From positions 1 to 13,897 of the forward strand of contig JBAZUC010000019.1 in assembly GCA_041661585.1 (NCBI GenBank): DNA of 13,897 nt. The letters are read 5' to 3'. The notes beneath the pieces are model-generated. The model searched no databases, had not been told where the DNA came from, and saw nothing but the letters and a program-made list of their open reading frames with translations. The stretch comes from JAPLXD01 sp041661585. Its GTDB lineage: Bacteria > Patescibacteriota > Minisyncoccia > Moranbacterales > UBA11712. Of this stretch, positions 1-6,341 are shown one piece after another. The stretch's first letter is position 1. Each line of letters opens with the position of its first letter. Made by a program: the position numbers and the translations under genes.

Positions 1-250
1 GCACTTTGAATTCCAGCCGCACATCATGACGTTCAAAAATGCGCCCAAGAAGATTGAGGAATTGCCCGGAATGCTCCGGCGAAACAATCATCAGAATGTC
101 TTTTATCCCCGCCTTGATCAAGACATTGAGAGGATAGAAAATCATCTGGCGGTTGTACACCGGCAGAAGCTGCTTCGACGTCGTTGCTGTGAGCGGAAAA
201 AGCCTTGTCGCCGTTCCTCCGGCCAATATTATCCCCTTCATTTTGTTCAT
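1..250 (-). CDS. rmlA: Glucose-1-phosphate thymidylyltransferase RmlA, N-terminal part
   Basis: RmlA makes dTDP-glucose from dTTP and glucose-1-phosphate, the first step of dTDP-L-rhamnose synthesis. Only the first 83 residues are in the window; the gene runs off the left edge. The nucleotide-binding start reads LAGGTATRLFPLT (residues 9-21), followed by SKQLLPVYNRQMIFYPLNVL, which is the family pattern including the Lys-Gln-Leu-Leu-Pro substrate loop. The usual GxGTRL glycine is alanine here (A14). The start at 250 gives MNKMKG; an internal ATG at 241 (MKGII) would match the typical family N-terminus equally well, and neither has a clear ribosome site. It is the last rml gene in transcription order and is separated from rmlD by a palindromic repeat. 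Family assignment is secure; the start is uncertain by 9 bases. Confidence 0.93.
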   Translation of the reverse strand, partial: MNKMKGIILAGGTATRLFPLTATTSKQLLPVYNRQMIFYPLNVLIKAGIKDILMIVSPEHSGQFLNLLGRIFERHDVRLEFKV

Positions 251-263
251 AGCAATATTTCAC

Positions 264-347
264 TTGTCATCCCCGCGAAAGCGGGGATCCAGGGATTTTA
301 CGACTTACGATTTTCAACTGGATCCCGGGTCAAGCCCGGGATGACAA
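264..347. repeat. Interspersed palindromic (MITE/REP-like) element 1
   Basis: The 84-bp element has perfect 10-bp terminal inverted repeats: TTGTCATCCC at 264-273 and GGGATGACAA at 338-347. Inside are a hairpin CCCCGC-GAAA-GCGGGG (271-286), a hairpin CCCGGG-TCAAG-CCCGGG (324-340) and the complementary pair GGATCCAG/CTGGATCC (285-292, 318-325), so the whole unit can fold into a cruciform. It carries no gene. The layout resembles widespread intergenic repeats whose accidental translation gives 'VIPAKAGIQ'-type peptides. It lies in the 108-bp gap between rmlD and rmlA, inside the operon, so it would be transcribed and could affect mRNA stability or rmlA expression (inference). Confidence 0.85.
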
Positions 348-358
348 AATTAAAATTA

Positions 359-1231
359 TCAATTCACAATTCCAGACTCTTTCAAATATTCTGCAAGCGC
401 TTCTTTGTAATTTCGGAGCGGTTTCAATTTTGTGTTCAGCAATACTGACGACTTCGGACGCTTGGCCGGGCGTGGAAATTCGCTGGAGCCGACCGGAAGC
501 ACTTCCACGTCCATTTTTGCGAGGCTGAACAGTTCGCAAGCCGCTTCATACCACGTACAAGCGCCTTCATTGACGACATGATATATTCCAAACAGAATTT
601 TTTCTTCGATTATTTTTTTTGTTTCTTGCGCGAGATCAGGCGTATAGGTGAAACAGCTTTTTTCTTCGTCGACTATTTTCAAAACACTGTTGTCCTTTGC
701 GAGCGCGATCATCGTATCAAAAAAACTTTTCTTGGACATCGGAGAAACGCCGGGCTTTCCAAACAGCTTTGATGTGCGGATGAGATAAAATTTGTCCGTA
801 TTCTTTTGAATCTCTTCTTCCCCAAGAAGTTTTGACCGGCCATAATTGCTGATCGGACTTGGTTTGTCGCTTTCCTCGTATTCCCCTTTTTCCCCGTCAA
901 AAACATAATCGCTCACAAAGTGGACAAGCGGGATGTCCATATCAGAGCAAATTTTCGCCAACATCCCCGGGCCATATCCGTTGATCTTTTTGGCCAGTTC
1001 AAATTCAATTTCATCCGACTCGCATTTGTCCACGGCATTGTATCCCGTCGCGTTGATCACCGCATCCGGCCTGACTTCCTCGATTTTGTCGCGCAAACTG
1101 TCTTCTTGGGCGATATCAATCTGATCACGGTCATACGCAAAAACTTCCCAGCTTTGGTCAGCGTCAAAAGCGCGCACGAGATCTTGCCCGAGCATTCCGT
1201 GGGAACCGATGATGAGAATGCGTTTTGCCAT
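359..1231 (-). CDS. rmlD: dTDP-4-dehydrorhamnose reductase RmlD
   Basis: This is the last enzyme of the pathway, reducing dTDP-4-keto-L-rhamnose to dTDP-L-rhamnose with NAD(P)H. The 290-residue protein is a short-chain dehydrogenase/reductase of normal length. It shows the N-terminal Rossmann motif GSHGMLG (9-15), the RmlD-type VSDYVFDG segment (106-113) and the catalytic YxxxK as Y130-GRS-K134. Family members usually have STDYVFDG; here serine stands where the catalytic threonine is expected, a conservative change. The ATG at 1231 shares its A with the TAA stop of the upstream gene (TAATG), which suggests translational coupling. The gene ends in TGA followed directly by an in-frame TAA. Confidence in the family is high. 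Confidence 0.95.
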   Translation of the reverse strand: MAKRILIIGSHGMLGQDLVRAFDADQSWEVFAYDRDQIDIAQEDSLRDKIEEVRPDAVINATGYNAVDKCESDEIEFELAKKINGYGPGMLAKICSDMDIPLVHFVSDYVFDGEKGEYEESDKPSPISNYGRSKLLGEEEIQKNTDKFYLIRTSKLFGKPGVSPMSKKSFFDTMIALAKDNSVLKIVDEEKSCFTYTPDLAQETKKIIEEKILFGIYHVVNEGACTWYEAACELFSLAKMDVEVLPVGSSEFPRPAKRPKSSVLLNTKLKPLRNYKEALAEYLKESGIVN

Positions 1232-1962
1232 TATTTTTTGCTATTGATTATGCTTTCGATATACTTTTTGGCCTCCAACTGCTGCTCAAATGAATTTTCG
1301 AGTTCGATGGAGACAAAATCTGAAAAATATTTTCCGGGAAACTCCTTGAGATAGTCCAGTTCGGAAAAATCGGAAAGCATATGCGTGTCAAAAATTTCAA
1401 CACCTTCCCAATTATATGATTTTGCCATAATTGCCGAGATATGATTGCATCCGATCGAAAATTTTTCCAGCATTCTTATACGTTCCTTATAATTTTCGGG
1501 AAATATGAGTTGTTCACTTTTCAAATGAGCCGTATCCAGGCAAATGCCGGCTATCTCATATTTTTCAAATATTTCCTCATTGAAAAGTTCATAATTTATG
1601 ACGCGGTAAAGATTTTCAACATATATCATTTTTCGGTATTTGCCGTGCTTTTCGATAAAATCATATGATTCCGCTTTTGGATGCAAATTGAAGACTTGGG
1701 TATTGTATTTTTCTGTGAAGTACTTCAGCTCATTTTCATCCATATCATCGTTCCGGAGATGGACATGCGGGATTTGCTTGAGCCCCGTCTTTTCAAGCAA
1801 GGCATACAATTCCTTTCGCTCACTTATTTCAAGGCAAGTTGGGAAAAGAGCAATTTCTTTGAGTCCCAGCTTGTCGATTTCTTCAACTTTCGCTCTCCAA
1901 TCTGATCCCGGCGTGGTCGTGAGGCTCAACATTATCTTTCTATTTCCCATACTGCTTTTCAT
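1231..1962 (-). CDS. Xylose-isomerase-like TIM-barrel protein (AP endonuclease 2 fold), putative sugar isomerase/epimerase
   Basis: The 243-residue protein sits inside the rhamnose operon between rmlB and rmlD but is not one of the four standard rml enzymes. It looks like the sugar phosphate isomerase/epimerase superfamily: strand-ending acidic and histidine residues occur in the expected order, E116 in IYVENLY, D143 and H146 in CLDTAHL, H174 in CNHIS, and E220 in SIELEN. These are plausible divalent-metal ligands. An upstream PHVHLR (65-70) also fits. The start at 1962 overlaps the end of rmlB by 23 bp; ATG 1950 (MGNRKIM) would overlap by 11 bp and is an alternative, since neither has a good ribosome site. 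Position suggests a role in nucleotide-sugar or glycan chemistry, but the substrate is unknown. Confidence 0.75.
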   Translation of the reverse strand: MKSSMGNRKIMLSLTTTPGSDWRAKVEEIDKLGLKEIALFPTCLEISERKELYALLEKTGLKQIPHVHLRNDDMDENELKYFTEKYNTQVFNLHPKAESYDFIEKHGKYRKMIYVENLYRVINYELFNEEIFEKYEIAGICLDTAHLKSEQLIFPENYKERIRMLEKFSIGCNHISAIMAKSYNWEGVEIFDTHMLSDFSELDYLKEFPGKYFSDFVSIELENSFEQQLEAKKYIESIINSKK

Positions 1963-2944
1963 AATATTTTTGATATTCCCCGCTTTTCACGTCGCGCCAC
2001 CAGTCTTCGTTCGCCTTGTACCATTCAACCGTTTTTTTCATTCCATCTTCAAAACTTGTCCGTGGCTGCCACCCAAGCTCGCTGCTTATTTTCGAAAAAT
2101 CAATCGCGTAACGGCGATCGTGCCCGGGACGATCATTCACGTATTCTATCATCTCTTCGCCCTGGTTGAGAAGTTCGAGAATTTTTTTCACGATTTCCAT
2201 ATTCGTTTTTTCGGAATTTCCGCCGACGCAATATGTCTCGCCGATCTTTCCCTTGCGCAATATCAAATCAATTGCCTCGCAGTGATCCGAAACAAAAAGC
2301 CAATCGCGCACTTGCAATCCATCGCCATAGACCGGAATTTTTTTGCCTTCGATTATATTCGTAATCGCGAGCGGGATCAGCTTTTCCGGAAAGTGAAATG
2401 GGCCGAAATTGTTCGAACAATTGGAAATGGTGATCGGCAAGCCAAAAGTATGGAAATATGCCCGGACCAGGTGGTCGGAAGCCGCTTTGGACGCACTATA
2501 AGGACTTCTGGGGGCATAGGGCGTTTTTTCGTTGAAGGCAGGGTCATTGAGGCCCAAATGGCCAAAAACCTCATCTGTGGAGATATGGTGAAACCGCTTG
2601 AGACCATTGTTTTTCGCCGCTTCAAGCAAATTGTGCGTGCCGACGATATTCGTCCGGATAAAGTCCGAACTGTCGAGAATCGATCGGTCAACATGCGACT
2701 CGGCAGCAAAGTTGACAATGACGTCGCAATCCTTCACCAATTTATCCACCAATTCCTTGTTGGCGATGTCGCCTTTGACGAACTTGTAATTTTTGCTGCT
2801 CTCGATGTCTTTCAAATTTTCCAAATTCCCCGCGTACGTCAAAAGATCGAGATTGACGATCTCGTCTTCCGGGTATTTTTCAAAAATATAGCGGACGAAG
2901 TTGGAACCGATGAATCCGGCGCCGCCTGTGACGAGTAGCTTCAT
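1940..2944 (-). CDS. rmlB: dTDP-glucose 4,6-dehydratase RmlB
   Basis: RmlB converts dTDP-glucose to dTDP-4-keto-6-deoxyglucose using bound NAD+. The 334-residue protein has the family's length and motifs: Rossmann GGAGFIG (7-13), the catalytic Thr-Asp-Glu triad in STDEVFG (T123, D124, E125), and YSASK (Y149, K153). The NCSNNFGP and RPGHDRRYAID segments are also typical of RmlB. The start is ATG 2944 (MKLLVTGG), one base after the rmlC stop; a longer open frame extends upstream into rmlC but would add 45 residues absent from the family. There is no clear Shine-Dalgarno, so translation is probably coupled to rmlC. Confidence 0.97.
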   Translation of the reverse strand: MKLLVTGGAGFIGSNFVRYIFEKYPEDEIVNLDLLTYAGNLENLKDIESSKNYKFVKGDIANKELVDKLVKDCDVIVNFAAESHVDRSILDSSDFIRTNIVGTHNLLEAAKNNGLKRFHHISTDEVFGHLGLNDPAFNEKTPYAPRSPYSASKAASDHLVRAYFHTFGLPITISNCSNNFGPFHFPEKLIPLAITNIIEGKKIPVYGDGLQVRDWLFVSDHCEAIDLILRKGKIGETYCVGGNSEKTNMEIVKKILELLNQGEEMIEYVNDRPGHDRRYAIDFSKISSELGWQPRTSFEDGMKKTVEWYKANEDWWRDVKSGEYQKYYEKQYGK

Positions 2945-2945
2945 A

Positions 2946-3401
2946 TTATTTATTCTTCGTTGTCCAATCGAACCCAATCTTCGGATCATCGAAAGGAATT
3001 CTCTCTTCGTCGGGATTGGCCGGATCATAGGCTTCACTCGTGTGATAGAAAAGCGTCGCCGGTTTGTTTCCAAGAACACGATAGCCGTGCGCGACTCCGA
3101 TCGGGATCAAAATCTGAACCGGATTATTTTCTCCTCCGTATATAACTTGTGTTTCACCTTTTGTCGGTGAATCTTCGCGCATATCGTAAAGGACAACTTG
3201 CATATTTCCTTTGATCGGAAACCAAACATCAATCTGCTTCTTGTGCCAATGAAAAGCCTTGATCACACCAGGATATGTTTCCGTATAACTCGTTTGTTTC
3301 ACTTCGCAAAAAGTATCTTCCCCAAATTTGATAACCTCGCAAATAAATCCACGGTCATCCGAGAATCTTTTGACTTGTTTGATTTTTACACCGTCGATCA
3401 T
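2946..3401 (-). CDS. rmlC: dTDP-4-dehydrorhamnose 3,5-epimerase RmlC (short form)
   Basis: RmlC epimerises C3 and C5 of dTDP-4-keto-6-deoxyglucose. The 151-residue cupin is shorter than the roughly 180 residues common for RmlC. It keeps the family core: RGFICEV near residue 17, QTSYTETYPGVIKAFHWHKKQ with the expected catalytic histidine region, PIGVAHGYRVLG, and a C-terminal YDPANPDEERIPFDDPKIGFDW that matches the family's substrate-closing tail. The start is ATG 3401 (MIDGVKI), because extending upstream adds about 20 residues unlike the family and runs toward the preceding terminator. It is the first gene of the rml operon. Only weak promoter-like hexamers (TTGATT, TAGCAT with 17 bp) lie just upstream. 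Confidence 0.9.
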   Translation of the reverse strand: MIDGVKIKQVKRFSDDRGFICEVIKFGEDTFCEVKQTSYTETYPGVIKAFHWHKKQIDVWFPIKGNMQVVLYDMREDSPTKGETQVIYGGENNPVQILIPIGVAHGYRVLGNKPATLFYHTSEAYDPANPDEERIPFDDPKIGFDWTTKNK

Positions 3402-3451
3402 ATTGTTTCTTTTTAAATTGTTTAACACTTTTATGCTAATACATTTCCCCG

Positions 3452-3483
3452 AAAAAATCAAAAAGGCGTCCGAAACCGAACGC
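3452..3483 (-). terminator. Intrinsic terminator after the Wzz-like gene
   Basis: On the minus strand the stem GCGTTCG / CGGACGC (with one G-U pair and a GTTT loop) is followed by CCTTTTTGATTTTTT. It lies 25 bp past the stop of the Wzz-like gene and before rmlC, so it separates the two transcription units. Confidence 0.82.
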
Positions 3484-3508
3484 TCTTTTATACAGAAAGC
3501 ACTTACTC

Positions 3509-4300
3509 TTACAATTCTCCTCGCATCAGCCGGTTCAATCTTTCTTTCACTTCATCGTCTGAAGGTTCTTGAATATTGCCGGAAGCGGCCAGTTCATCCA
3601 CAAAGGGAAGATTTTCGGGCGCAGCTTGGCCTTTGGGAGAAATTATTTTTTTCTCAATAATTTTTTCTTTCTCAATCGGATCAGTCGGTTTGATTTCCGG
3701 AGAAACTATGGCAACAGATTCTTCTGTTTCCATGTCAGTTTTTTCACTCTCTGGCCATATGGATTCAAATCCAAGCCAATAGATCACATAAAGCAACACA
3801 CCGCCCAAAAATCCGAAGATAGCATTGAGAAGCAGATTTGGCCGGACAGGACTCGCGGAAATTTCGGGATCGCCCGCCATTTTGTATTTGAAAGGCGAAC
3901 CGCTATACAGGTCGCGGGCATAGTCATTGACTTGGCCTGGAATTTTCACGATCAGATCTTGATATGCTTGGATATTATTTTCTCGGCTGCGAAATTTCAC
4001 CTGAACCATTGAAGAATTTTTCAAAACTTTCGCGCCGGCGAAGTTCGCCGTCTGATCGGCAAAAAGATTCTTTTGGAAAGATGTGCTTTTGATGATCTCA
4101 GCCGTATTACCGACTTCCGGCAAAAGATTTGCCGAAGCGCTCACTGGCTGACCCGACGGAAAAACAACGATTTTTCCGCTCACCAGCCACTCCTTGGGAA
4201 GAAAGAGAGAAATGACAAACACAACAAGCATCACGGCTGCGCCCGTGAATATGGCATGAGTGATTCGATCTTTGATTGCGATGTTTTTCGAAGATTGCAT
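3509..4300 (-). CDS. Wzz/CapA-like polysaccharide chain-length determinant protein
   Basis: The 263-residue membrane protein has the topology of polysaccharide co-polymerases: a short cytoplasmic N-terminus, a first membrane helix (about 15-34), an external domain (35-154), and a second helix (about 155-177). A proline-containing PEISASPVRPN motif lies immediately before the second helix, as in Wzz and in the membrane part of Gram-positive tyrosine-kinase systems. The C-terminal 85 residues form a charged, Pro/Glu/Lys-rich cytoplasmic tail with no Walker motif, so no BY-kinase is fused. Its place next to the rml operon suggests control of length or export of a rhamnose-containing surface polymer (inference). 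It has its own promoter and terminator. Confidence 0.78.
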   Translation of the reverse strand: MQSSKNIAIKDRITHAIFTGAAVMLVVFVISLFLPKEWLVSGKIVVFPSGQPVSASANLLPEVGNTAEIIKSTSFQKNLFADQTANFAGAKVLKNSSMVQVKFRSRENNIQAYQDLIVKIPGQVNDYARDLYSGSPFKYKMAGDPEISASPVRPNLLLNAIFGFLGGVLLYVIYWLGFESIWPESEKTDMETEESVAIVSPEIKPTDPIEKEKIIEKKIISPKGQAAPENLPFVDELAASGNIQEPSDDEVKERLNRLMRGEL

Positions 4301-4328
4301 GAATTTAATTATAATTTGTTAGTTGGTT

Positions 4329-4357
4329 ATTATTGAAGATTCTGGATAATTTGTCAA
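4329..4357 (-). promoter_or_regulatory. Predicted sigma-70 promoter of the Wzz-like gene
   Basis: On the minus strand TTGACA (4352-4357) and AATAAT (4329-4334) are separated by 17 bp, immediately after the sortase stop codon. Transcription would begin near 4322, leaving a leader of about 20 bases without a Shine-Dalgarno. A perfect TATAAT at 4308-4313, seven bases before the ATG, is an alternative that would give a leaderless mRNA but has no good -35. Confidence 0.65.
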
Positions 4358-4360
4358 ATT

Positions 4361-5224
4361 TTACTGAACCAATTCCCCTTTCACAATCAGCCTTCTCGCA
4401 TTCGATCCAATTGGCCAACAAGTGGAGAGCGTCAGAGTTGCCCCGCTTGTATCATTGAATATTCTCTCATCATCCGGGATGGTTGTGAATTTTTCTCCGA
4501 TTTTATAATGATGTATGATGATCTTCCCGTTTTGCTGAATAGTCTTTACATCAACAACATCACCCAATGTCAAATTATTGAGATTTTTGAAAATGTAATT
4601 GTATCCGCCTTTTGCCCAAATATAATTCGAACTGTGGCCGGAAATTATCATATTTCCGGACTGCCCCGGTGAAGCGGTTTGTGGAAAATGGGCCACGCCG
4701 CTCGCAAGATCGGCAAGCTGGTCTTTTTCGTTTTCGCTCTTCGACCAAACCATCGGCACGATAACTCCGATTTTTGCGATCGAAACTTCAACCGCGGTCC
4801 GCACATTCCCCGGCGCGGACGGATCATATCCGTTCGTAATTTCTTGCTTGTCGGAAAATCCATCACCGTCCGTATCAGCATTTTTCGGATCAGTTCCGTG
4901 AATATATTCGAGATAGTTTGGTAGTCCGTCGCCGTCCGGATCAGCATTCAATTTGGCATTGCTGGCACTGAAGGCATATTTTTTCGCCCATTCGTTGTAG
5001 TCCGCGAGCGTTATGCCATTGGAAACAGCCAGATTTTGTTCATTGAAATCAATCGATCCGGCGAAAGACGATTCAATCTTATTGGAAGCTTTTTCAAAAA
5101 CCGGCTTTGTGTTCCAATCCGTGCGATAGTACAAAACCGCGTACACGGCCAAAAAGACACCCACTGCGAGAGCGATGCTTTTCAAGCTATTGCTATATTT
5201 TTTGAAAAAGTTTGTAAAAGACAT
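4361..5224 (-). CDS. Sortase with thrombospondin-type-3-like calcium repeats
   Basis: The 287-residue protein is predicted to be a membrane-anchored transpeptidase that attaches LPXTG-type proteins to the cell surface. A membrane helix spans about 15-33. Two calcium-binding loops follow, DPDGDGLPNYLE (95-106) and DTDGDGFSDKQE (117-128). The C-terminal sortase domain holds catalytic H197 in ISGHSS, C269 in TLSTCWP and the arginine in NARRLIV (R277/R278). The calcium repeats sit between the anchor and the catalytic domain, so they may act as a calcium-stabilised stalk (inference). The start ATG 5224 (MSFTNFFKK) is chosen over an upstream ATG at 5248 that lies inside a repeat element. A potential substrate is encoded directly upstream. 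No clear ribosome site is visible. Confidence 0.92.
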   Translation of the reverse strand: MSFTNFFKKYSNSLKSIALAVGVFLAVYAVLYYRTDWNTKPVFEKASNKIESSFAGSIDFNEQNLAVSNGITLADYNEWAKKYAFSASNAKLNADPDGDGLPNYLEYIHGTDPKNADTDGDGFSDKQEITNGYDPSAPGNVRTAVEVSIAKIGVIVPMVWSKSENEKDQLADLASGVAHFPQTASPGQSGNMIISGHSSNYIWAKGGYNYIFKNLNNLTLGDVVDVKTIQQNGKIIIHHYKIGEKFTTIPDDERIFNDTSGATLTLSTCWPIGSNARRLIVKGELVQ

Positions 5225-5241
5225 AAATATTATTACTATAC

Positions 5242-5373
5242 TTGTCATTCCGACCGAGCGCAGAGAATTGGAGAAATCTGCCGGATTATAATAAATAGCT
5301 GGCTATTATATTATTCACGCAGAACCCTCGGCTGCGTCTCGACTGATCGTCAAGACTTCGCTCGGGATGACAA
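5242..5373. repeat. Interspersed palindromic (MITE/REP-like) element 2
   Basis: The 132-bp element is bounded by imperfect inverted repeats, TTGTCATTCCGA at 5242-5253 and TCGGGATGACAA at 5362-5373, with a further AATAGC-TG-GCTATT palindrome inside. Its outer TTGTCAT/ATGACAA ends match those of the element at 264-347, but the interior is unrelated. It contains no gene and lies 17 bp upstream of the sortase start, between the sortase and its likely substrate gene. Confidence 0.75.
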
Positions 5374-5391
5374 TGAGCGTCCTTTTACGCA

Positions 5392-5421
5392 CAGGAGTCC
5401 CGCTTTTTTCCGGGACTCCTG
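5392..5421. terminator. Strong hairpin downstream of the LPXTG gene, likely terminator
   Basis: A perfect 11-bp stem (CAGGAGTCCCG / CGGGACTCCTG) with the loop CTTTTTTC lies 27 bp past the stop of the LPXTG gene. A T-rich tract follows on the plus strand, while in the minus direction an A-rich tract precedes it and no T run follows. It would terminate best on the plus strand, but its position suggests it ends or stabilises the minus-strand LPXTG mRNA. Confidence 0.6.
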
Positions 5422-5448
5422 CTGTTTCTTTTTTATTTTCAGACCAGA

Positions 5449-6099
5449 TTATCTCTTCAAAAAAGAAAGCAAATTGTATTTCTTGACTCCAACTGCTGCA
5501 AGAGAAACAAGACCCGCGATTCCAATCATTCCGGCCGCACCTGCGCCAGTCGAGGGCAATGTTTTCACATAGACGACTTTTCCATCCTTGTCGTGATAAT
5601 ATCGCTTGTGATGCTTGTCGTAATGATAGTCTTTGTGATCTTTTTTATCATCCTTTTTGGCATCTTTGTGCTCGTCGTTGCTCGCACTAGCCGCAGCCGC
5701 CGCGCTCGAAGACGCTCCATCCGTTGAAGCTGAACCGGAAGCTGACGCAGAAGCATCTTTGCCCGCAGCAGCGCTCGAAGAAGAACTTGAGCCAGCCGTG
5801 CTGGGACTCACATCCGTTCCATTGCTTGAGCTGGAACCTGCACTCGAGGATCCCGCAGCAGCCGCACCGGCATCTTTGCCCGCAGCCGCAGCAGCAGCCG
5901 CGCTCGAAGACGAACTGGCACTCACACTGTTGCTGATGTTGATCTTGTTCACGTTCGTGTTTTCATTCTTGTTGATGTTCACACTGTCGCTTGACTGATA
6001 TTGCGATTGAGTGGTTGCTGATGCCATTGAGACGCCAACAAAAAGCGCTACAAGCAAAACAACCAGCCCTTTTGCAAAATTCTTGGTCTTTTTTGTCAT
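5449..6099 (-). CDS. LPXTG-type cell-surface protein, Ser/Ala-rich, putative sortase substrate
   Basis: The 216-residue protein has a signal peptide (about 1-28, ending ASA), an Asn-rich stretch (NINKNENTNVNKINISN), a low-complexity Ser/Ala/Gly region (about 58-140) and a His/Lys/Asp/Tyr-rich segment (about 141-170). It ends with the sorting signal LPSTG (181-185), a hydrophobic helix and a basic tail (LLSFLKR). This is the full layout of a sortase-anchored protein. The neighbouring sortase is the obvious partner. The Ser-rich part could be a glycosylated stalk, and the His/Asp-rich part could bind metal; both are inference. It has its own promoter. No strong ribosome site precedes the ATG at 6099. 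Function beyond surface anchoring is not recognisable. Confidence 0.9.
   Translation of the reverse strand: MTKKTKNFAKGLVVLLVALFVGVSMASATTQSQYQSSDSVNINKNENTNVNKINISNSVSASSSSSAAAAAAAGKDAGAAAAGSSSAGSSSSNGTDVSPSTAGSSSSSSAAAGKDASASASGSASTDGASSSAAAAASASNDEHKDAKKDDKKDHKDYHYDKHHKRYYHDKDGKVVYVKTLPSTGAGAAGMIGIAGLVSLAAVGVKKYNLLSFLKR
5702..5910. repeat. Internal DNA repeats in the Ser/Ala region
   Basis: GCGCTCGAAGA occurs three times (5702-5712, 5771-5781, 5900-5910) and GCATCTTTGCCCGCAGC twice (5753-5769, 5870-5886). They encode repeated Ser-Ser-Ser-Ala and Ala-Ala-Gly-Lys-Asp-Ala blocks, so the low-complexity domain appears to have grown by duplication and could vary in length between strains. Confidence 0.8.
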
Positions 6100-6156
6100 A
6101 TATTTGATAAAAATGATTAATTAACTTATCTCAATCGACCTCTTTTTTGATTTATT

Positions 6157-6186
6157 ACCTTAGCAGGTATTGTTCTATCTTGTCAA
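6157..6186 (-). promoter_or_regulatory. Predicted promoter of the LPXTG gene
   Basis: On the minus strand TTGACA (6181-6186) and TAAGGT (6157-6162) are 18 bp apart, with a TGC just before the -10 that resembles an extended -10. Transcription would start near 6150, giving a leader of about 50 bases. Confidence 0.7.
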
Positions 6187-6264
6187 GCCCACCCTTCTTT
6201 CTCTATTATATGTCATCTTCCCTTTTTTTATAATACAATGTTGTCTAAAAAACATTCTATTCTG

Positions 6265-6322
6265 AAAAAAAAGTCCTATGCCATTCTGAAATGCCCGTTG
6301 AGCAATCCAAGAATGGCATAGG
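6265..6322 (-). terminator. Intrinsic terminator of the two-gene secreted-protein unit
   Basis: On the minus strand a perfect 13-bp stem (CCTATGCCATTCT, 6310-6322, with AGAATGGCATAGG, 6275-6287) encloses a 22-base loop and is followed by AC and eight T residues. It lies about 20 bp after the stop of the gene ending at 6342. Confidence 0.9.
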
Positions 6323-6341
6323 GGGTAATAAAGGTGCAACG

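Noticed and set aside
264..347. CRISPR repeat or array
   Set aside because: Single palindromic unit without regularly spaced copies or cas genes.
359..361. Alternative genetic code with TGA as glycine
   Set aside because: rmlD ends in TGA directly followed by TAA and the other stops are TAA or TAG, but every long gene reads through full length without internal TGA, unlike genomes using code 25.
1640..2938. 432-codon open frame on the plus strand
   Set aside because: Exactly antisense to rmlB and the TIM-barrel gene, both clearly real.
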